Source of the DNA: Mangrovicella endophytica
GTDB taxonomy: Bacteria; Pseudomonadota; Alphaproteobacteria; Rhizobiales; Rhizobiaceae
Assembly (NCBI RefSeq): GCF_002893625.1
Contig: NZ_PKMZ01000016.1
Span: 1 to 35,844 of the forward strand
DNA length: 35,844 nt
Reading direction: 5' to 3'
The position numbers and the translations under genes are program-made. Shown here one piece after another: positions 31,490 to 35,844 of the stretch. The notes below the pieces were generated by a model. It worked only from the letters and a program-made list of their open reading frames with translations. It searched no databases and had not been told where the DNA came from. How positions within the stretch are numbered: position 1 is the stretch's first letter; each line of letters begins with the position of its first letter.

Positions 31490-33295
31490 TTATAGCCCGC
31501 TGACCGCTATCGCCGTGTCGAGATCCGGCTCCGACGTCCGGCTGGCCTGCGCCTCCTGCAGCCGGCGATAGGCACCGCCCGCCTGCATCAGCTCGCGGTG
31601 GCTGCCCTGCTCCACGATCCCCGACCGGTCGACCACGATGATGCGGTCGGCGTGGCGGATGGTGGCGAGGCGATGGGCGATGATCAGCGTGGTGCGGCCG
31701 CGCGACAGTTCGGTCAGTGACTGCTGGATGGCGCGCTCGGTCTCGCTGTCGAGGGCCGAGGTCGCCTCGTCGAGGATCAGGATGGCCGGGTTCTTCAGGA
31801 ACATGCGGGCAATCGACAGACGCTGCTTCTGCCCGCCGGACAGCTTGACGCCGCGTTCGCCGACGATCGTGTCCATGCCCTGGGGCAGTCGCGCGATGAC
31901 GTCGTCGAGCCGGGCGCGGCGTGCCGCTTCGGCAATCTCCTCGTCGGTCGCGTCCAGCCGGCCATAGGCGATGTTGTCGCGCACACTGCCGCCGAACAGG
32001 AAGACGTCCTGCTGGACGATGCCGATCTGGCTGCGCAGCGACTCCATCGTCATCGTGCGGATGTCGATGCCGTCGACGGTGATCGAGCCACCCGTCACGT
32101 CGTAGAAGCGGGGCAGCAGCGAGCAGATCGTCGTCTTGCCGGCACCGGAGGGGCCAACGAAGGCGACCGTCTCGCCCGGCGCGACGTCGAAGCTGACATG
32201 AGAGAGCACCGACGCGCCGCTGCGATAGGCAAAGCTTACGTTGCGATAGCTGATACGGCCTGCGAGCGGCGGCGCGGGAACCGCGTCCGGCGCATCCTGG
32301 ATATCCGGCTCGGTGTCGATCAGGTCGCAATAGCGGCGGAAGCCGGCGATCCCCTTCGGGTAGGTCTCCAGCACGGCGGTGATCTTCTCGACCGGGCGGA
32401 AGAAGACGCCGACGAGGAGCAGGAAGCCGACGAAGCCGCCATATGACAGCGATCCGTCCATCACGAACCAGGTGCCGGCGATCATCACCACCATCTGCGT
32501 CAGGCGCATGGAAAGATAGTTGAGCGACGTGTTGGCCGCGATGATCTTGTAGGCCTGCAGCTTGGTCTCGCGATAGCGTTGGTTGCTGACGGCGAAGAGA
32601 CCCTCCTCGTGGCTCTCATTGGCGAAGGCCTTCACCACCCGGATGCCGCCGACATTCTCCTCGATGCGGGCGTTGAAATCGCCGACGCGGCCGTAGATCG
32701 CATGCCAGGCCGCCGTCATGCGGCTGCCGTAGCGCGTCGTCAGATAAGCCGTGGCCGGGACGATCGCAGCCGTGATCAGCGCCAGCTCGACATTGACGAC
32801 AAACATGAGGATGAAGGCGCCGATGAAGGTCATCACGGCGATGAAGAGGTCTTCCGGCCCGTGATGGGCGACCTCGCCGACCTCCTCCAGATCCTTGGTG
32901 ATGCGGGCGACGAGATGGCCCGTCTTGCGCTCGTCGAAATAGCTGAAGGAGAGCTTCTGCAGGTGAGCGAAGGCCTTGCGCCGCATGTCGGTCTCAATGT
33001 TGATCCCGAGCATGTGGCCCCAATAGGTGACCACGACCATCAGCCCCGCATTGACGCAGTAGACGAAAAGGAGCGCGGCCGATGCGATGAGGATCACGGC
33101 CCAGTCGCGGCTCGGCAGGAGGTCGTCGACGAACAGCTTCACCGCCATGGGGAAGCCGAGTTCCAGCAGCCCCGACAGGACCGCGCAGGAGAAGTCGACC
33201 AGAAACAGGCTGCGATAGGGTTCGTAATAGGAAAAGAAGCGCTTCAGCATGGCAGGCCAGGACATGGGGACGTTGGTGCGTGGCTCGGATCGCAA
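31490..33295 (-). CDS. ABC transporter, fused permease and ATPase (MsbA-like exporter)
   Basis: Up to 601 residues. The N-terminal half is a six-helix exporter domain (FLVDFSCAVLSGLLELGFPM, LIASAALLFVYCVNAGLMVV, FIGAFILMFVVNVELALITA, with coupling segments). The C-terminal ATPase has Walker A GPSGAGKTT, signature LSGGQKQRLSIARM, Walker B ILILDEATSALDSETE and H-loop AHRLATI. It is a half-size exporter that acts as a homodimer, moving lipids, lipopolysaccharide precursors or drugs outward. The start is uncertain: TTG 33293-33295, ATG 33263-33265 (MSWPAM) and ATG 33248-33250 (MLKRFFSYYEPY) are all in frame and none has a good ribosome site; the last matches many homologues. No transporter partner is adjacent. 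Confidence 0.9.
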   Translation of the reverse strand: MRSEPRTNVPMSWPAMLKRFFSYYEPYRSLFLVDFSCAVLSGLLELGFPMAVKLFVDDLLPSRDWAVILIASAALLFVYCVNAGLMVVVTYWGHMLGINIETDMRRKAFAHLQKLSFSYFDERKTGHLVARITKDLEEVGEVAHHGPEDLFIAVMTFIGAFILMFVVNVELALITAAIVPATAYLTTRYGSRMTAAWHAIYGRVGDFNARIEENVGGIRVVKAFANESHEEGLFAVSNQRYRETKLQAYKIIAANTSLNYLSMRLTQMVVMIAGTWFVMDGSLSYGGFVGFLLLVGVFFRPVEKITAVLETYPKGIAGFRRYCDLIDTEPDIQDAPDAVPAPPLAGRISYRNVSFAYRSGASVLSHVSFDVAPGETVAFVGPSGAGKTTICSLLPRFYDVTGGSITVDGIDIRTMTMESLRSQIGIVQQDVFLFGGSVRDNIAYGRLDATDEEIAEAARRARLDDVIARLPQGMDTIVGERGVKLSGGQKQRLSIARMFLKNPAILILDEATSALDSETERAIQQSLTELSRGRTTLIIAHRLATIRHADRIIVVDRSGIVEQGSHRELMQAGGAYRRLQEAQASRTSEPDLDTAIAVSGL

Positions 33296-33874
33296 TGACG
33301 ATCATCAGCGCGCATGGGCTCACCGGCCCGGCGTCATCCATAAAGGCGGCTGCCGCCGAGGCAAACCCGCAACCGTCATCCGGCCGATCTTATTCCGGCC
33401 GTCCGTCTGCCGGCGGATCGATGACACGCTCGAAAGCGTCAACAGCCGAGACCAGACCGGAGGCCCGCGTCCGGGCGGTCTGGACCACGCTGCGGGCGTC
33501 GACAAGGCGGACAACGCCACGACAGCCGTCAATCGGCATTACCGATATGAAAAGTTGCCGGCGAGGGTTAGATTTTCGTCAGAACGCGCCTTGGGATGCA
33601 GTTCCCCGAGAGTATTCATAGAATAACCGTTTATATCCTCGCCTATCTACATACCGGACGAATTTCTTACAGGAACCGCGCCGCTATCATGGTCATAGTC
33701 GATCTTCTAGCGCCTGATAGACGGCGCCTGGGCGGATTATATTTCTTTTTTACGTTCATCTCTGCACTTTCAAATCATTCTAAACTAGCCTCGACCTGCA
33801 ACCTGTTTGCGCCGCCCAGTCGGCTGCGATAAGACGGCGCCATTCGATACTGATCGCTGCTGCAAGAGCCTGCC
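33296..33874. promoter_or_regulatory. AT-rich divergent leader before efeU
   Basis: About 580 bases between the exporter gene and efeU. The first 240 bases are GC-rich with no recognised content. Bases about 33540-33800 are conspicuously AT-rich against the rest of the window, and short reading frames there resemble no known family. The region probably holds the promoters for both genes and an iron-dependent control site (listed separately). Confidence 0.5.
33768..33784. promoter_or_regulatory. Possible Irr-type iron control element upstream of efeU
   Basis: The 17-base stretch TTTCAAATCATTCTAAA contains a perfect ATTCTAAA half of the rhizobial ICE/Irr consensus (TTTAGAA-n-TTCTAAA) and an imperfect opposite half. 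It is about 90 bases upstream of an iron-permease gene. Suggestive only. Confidence 0.35.
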
Positions 33875-34741
33875 ATGCTCGTCCCATTCCTCATCATGCT
33901 TCGCGAAGGGATCGAGGCGGCGCTGATCGTCGGGATCATCGCCAGCTATCTTGCCAAGACCGGCCGGCGCTCGTGGATGCCGGCGGTGTGGACCGGTGTC
34001 GGCCTCGCCGTCGTTCTCTCCCTCGCCACCGGCTTCGTCCTCAATGCACTGAGCGCCGAGTTCCCGCAGAAGCAGCAGGAGCTCTTCGAGGCGGTCGTTG
34101 GACTCATTGCCGTCGTCTTCCTGACCTCCATGGTGTTCTGGATGCGCAAGCAGGCGCGCTCGATGAAGAGCGAGCTGCAGGGATCGATCGAGGAAGCGCT
34201 GTCGCACAAGGCGGCCGGCGTGGCGCTCGTCGGCATGGCGTTCTTTGCCGTGGCGCGCGAAGGGCTGGAGTCGGTCTTCTTTCTGCTCGCCACCTTCCAG
34301 CAGGACGTCGGCCTGGCGGCGCCGGTCGGTGCCGTGGCGGGCTTGGTGCTGGCGATCGCCGTCGGCATCGCCATCTATCTCGGCGGCCTGCGGCTCAACC
34401 TGCGCCGCTTCTTCCGCTGGACCGGCGTCTTCATTCTCTTTGTCGCCGCGGGGCTGCTCGCAGGCGCCGTCGGATCGCTTCACGAGGCCGGCCTCTGGAA
34501 CGGGCTGCAGGGCGTCGTCTTCGATCTCAGCCATGTGCTGCCGACCGATAGCGCTCTTGGCGCGGTGCTTGCCGGCCTCCTCGGCTACAATGATCGACCG
34601 ACGGTGGGTGAGGCCCTCGCCTATCTCCTCTTCCTCGTGCCGATGCTGATCCTGTTCTTCACCGGACATCGGTCAGCACCGTCGAGCGCGGCTGCCGCCG
34701 GACTTGACCTGCAGGCGTCCGACGCGCGTTCGCGAGCCTGA
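33875..34741 (+). CDS. efeU: FTR1-family iron permease EfeU
   Basis: A 288-residue inner-membrane protein with about seven hydrophobic helices. Both Arg-Glu-Gly-x-Glu motifs needed for iron binding are present: R10-E14 (REGIE) and R128-E132 (REGLE). EfeU, with periplasmic EfeO and EfeB, takes up iron, ferrous iron in E. coli, at low pH or low iron. The C terminus (about the last 20 residues) is a polar tail. Start ATG 33875 reads MLVPFLIMLREG. It is followed by efeO with 10 bases between stop and start. Confidence 0.94.
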   Translation: MLVPFLIMLREGIEAALIVGIIASYLAKTGRRSWMPAVWTGVGLAVVLSLATGFVLNALSAEFPQKQQELFEAVVGLIAVVFLTSMVFWMRKQARSMKSELQGSIEEALSHKAAGVALVGMAFFAVAREGLESVFFLLATFQQDVGLAAPVGAVAGLVLAIAVGIAIYLGGLRLNLRRFFRWTGVFILFVAAGLLAGAVGSLHEAGLWNGLQGVVFDLSHVLPTDSALGAVLAGLLGYNDRPTVGEALAYLLFLVPMLILFFTGHRSAPSSAAAAGLDLQASDARSRA

Positions 34742-34751
34742 GGAGCGATCG

Positions 34752-35844
34752 ATGTCCCGCAACGCTCTCCGCTGGCTTGGTGCGTTCATCGCCGCCAGCA
34801 TCGTCATCGTCATCGGCGCCGTCGCGATCGTCTATGTCGCCGGCGATCGCAGCGGTACGCAGGGAACAAGGCAGGCCGGCACGGCGGCGGATGGTGGCAG
34901 CGAGGCGATCCAGGTCGCGATCACGGCGAAGGCCTGCGAGCCGAACGACCTGACCGTGCCCTCCGGGGAGGCGAGTTTCGCCATAATCAACAAGAGCCAG
35001 CGGGCGGTCGAGTGGGAGATCCTCGACGGCGTCATGGTGGTCGACGAGCGCGAGAACATCGCGCCCGGCTTCGTTCAGACGCTGCGCACCCGGTTGCATC
35101 CCGGCAAGTATGCCATCACCTGCGGCCTCCTCAGCAATCCGCGCGGTACGCTGACGGTGACCGCCGGTGCCGATGCCGCTCCGGCGGCGCCGACCCTGGT
35201 CGACCTGATCGGACCGATGGCCGAGTACAAGATTTACGTCATCGGCGAGACCCGCAGCCTCGTCGGCGCGGCGGCTGAGTTCGCCGATGCCGTAAAGGCC
35301 GGCGACCTGGACAAGGCGAAGTCGCTCTATGCCCCGAGCCGCGTCTCCTATGAACGGATCGAGCCTGTCGCCGAGCTCTTCAGCGATCTCGACGCCTCCA
35401 TCGATTCACGCGCCGACGACCACGAGAAGGCCGAGGAGAGCGAGGACTTCACCGGCTTCCATCGCCTCGAATACCTGCTCTTTGCCAAGAACACGACCGA
35501 AGGCGCCGCGCCCTTTGCCGAAAAGCTCAAGGCCGACACCGTCGACCTCGAGGCGCGCATCAAGGGTCTCACCATTCCGGCGAAGGCGATGATCGGCGGC
35601 GCCGCCGTTCTCATCGAGGAAGTCGCGGCCAGCAAGATCAGCGGCGAGGAAGACCGCTACAGCCATACCGACCTCTGGGACTTCCAGGCTAATATCGAAG
35701 GGGCCCAGAAGATCGTCGAGCTGCTGCGTCCGCTCACCGAGCGCTCCGACAAGACCCTGTCGGAAAAGATCGACGCCAACTTCAAGACCGTCAACGACAT
35801 CCTGGCCAAGTACCGGAACGCCGACGGCAGCTTCCAGACCTATG
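34752..35844 (+). CDS. efeO: EfeO: cupredoxin plus imelysin (M75) iron-binding protein (partial, C terminus off the edge)
   Basis: 364 codons are present with no stop before the window ends; E. coli EfeO has about 375 residues, so little is missing. AGGAG precedes ATG 34752 by 6 bases. Residues about 1-30 form a hydrophobic N-terminal segment (ALRWLGAFIAASIVIVIGAV) that may be a signal anchor. Residues about 55-140 are the EfeO cupredoxin domain, with Cys62 (KACEPNDLTVPSG) and Cys124 (YAITCGLLSNP), followed by the imelysin domain carrying the His237-x-x-Glu240 motif (FHRLEYLLF). EfeO captures iron in the periplasm and passes it to EfeU; efeB, the haem peroxidase partner, probably follows beyond the edge. 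Confidence 0.94.
   Translation, partial: MSRNALRWLGAFIAASIVIVIGAVAIVYVAGDRSGTQGTRQAGTAADGGSEAIQVAITAKACEPNDLTVPSGEASFAIINKSQRAVEWEILDGVMVVDERENIAPGFVQTLRTRLHPGKYAITCGLLSNPRGTLTVTAGADAAPAAPTLVDLIGPMAEYKIYVIGETRSLVGAAAEFADAVKAGDLDKAKSLYAPSRVSYERIEPVAELFSDLDASIDSRADDHEKAEESEDFTGFHRLEYLLFAKNTTEGAAPFAEKLKADTVDLEARIKGLTIPAKAMIGGAAVLIEEVAASKISGEEDRYSHTDLWDFQANIEGAQKIVELLRPLTERSDKTLSEKIDANFKTVNDILAKYRNADGSFQTY

Noticed and set aside
33596-33832. Short plus-strand frame in the AT-rich leader before efeU
   Set aside because: Composition follows the AT-rich DNA; no motif and no conserved start. Treated as non-coding.
1-35844. CRISPR arrays, insertion sequences, attachment sites, tRNA or rRNA genes
   Set aside because: No regularly spaced repeats, transposase motifs, long terminal repeats or tRNA-like cloverleaf were seen in reading the window.

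Overview
The window is gene-dense and GC-rich (roughly two thirds G+C by eye). It looks like chromosomal DNA of an alphaproteobacterium, most likely order Hyphomicrobiales (Rhizobiales). The reasons are a DUF2312/GapR nucleoid protein gene, which is an alphaproteobacterial marker, the large load of ABC importers, and the style of the dehydrogenase and regulator families. I see no transposase, integrase, phage gene, CRISPR array, tRNA or rRNA. Species cannot be named from this.

Layout. (1) 1-115: 5' end of purU, running off the left edge. (2) 361-7552: a LuxR-solo regulator on the minus strand, divergent from a proline iminopeptidase gene followed by a complete Dpp/Opp-type peptide importer (two permeases, two ATPases, one binding protein). 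The importer genes are joined by 4-base start/stop overlaps, and hairpins follow the last gene. The regulator has the Met/Trp pocket substitutions of the plant-responsive OryR/PsoR/PipR subfamily. The locus matches the PipR arrangement, in which a plant-derived low-molecular-weight compound is imported and sensed. (3) 7658-9001: a lone DprE1-like FAD oxidase, minus strand. (4) 9184-20790: an apparent 11-gene minus-strand operon. In transcription order it encodes a DeoR repressor, a BtpA/SgcQ TIM-barrel protein, a sugar permease, an M42 metallopeptidase (SgcX/FrvX type), an FGGY kinase, an LsrB/RhaS-like binding protein, an RbsA-like ATPase, a second permease, DhaK, DhaL and an aldo-keto reductase. 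It resembles the uncharacterised E. coli sgc operon (sgcX, sgcQ, sgcR) with the PTS replaced by an ABC importer and sugar kinases. Its substrate is unknown, and it is the best candidate here for an undescribed pathway.

(5) 20919-24660: a three-subunit PaoABC-like molybdenum aldehyde oxidoreductase operon. It is divergent from a TetR regulator (24834-25595), with a perfect 24-bp palindrome between them. (6) 25745-27854: an NAD(P)-dependent aldehyde dehydrogenase with a strong terminator, and an HbpS/GlcG-family protein. (7) 28179-30472: an AEC-family transporter and a flavin amine oxidase, plus strand. (8) 30514-33295: gapR, a small hypothetical ORF and an MsbA-like ABC exporter. (9) 33875-35844: efeU and most of efeO (ferrous/ferric iron uptake), behind an unusually AT-rich leader that carries a possible Irr-type iron-control element.

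The overall picture is a plant- or soil-associated heterotroph with tightly regulated import-and-catabolism modules, each with its regulator beside it. Assignments rest on motif recognition in the translated sequence; no alignments or database searches were run.
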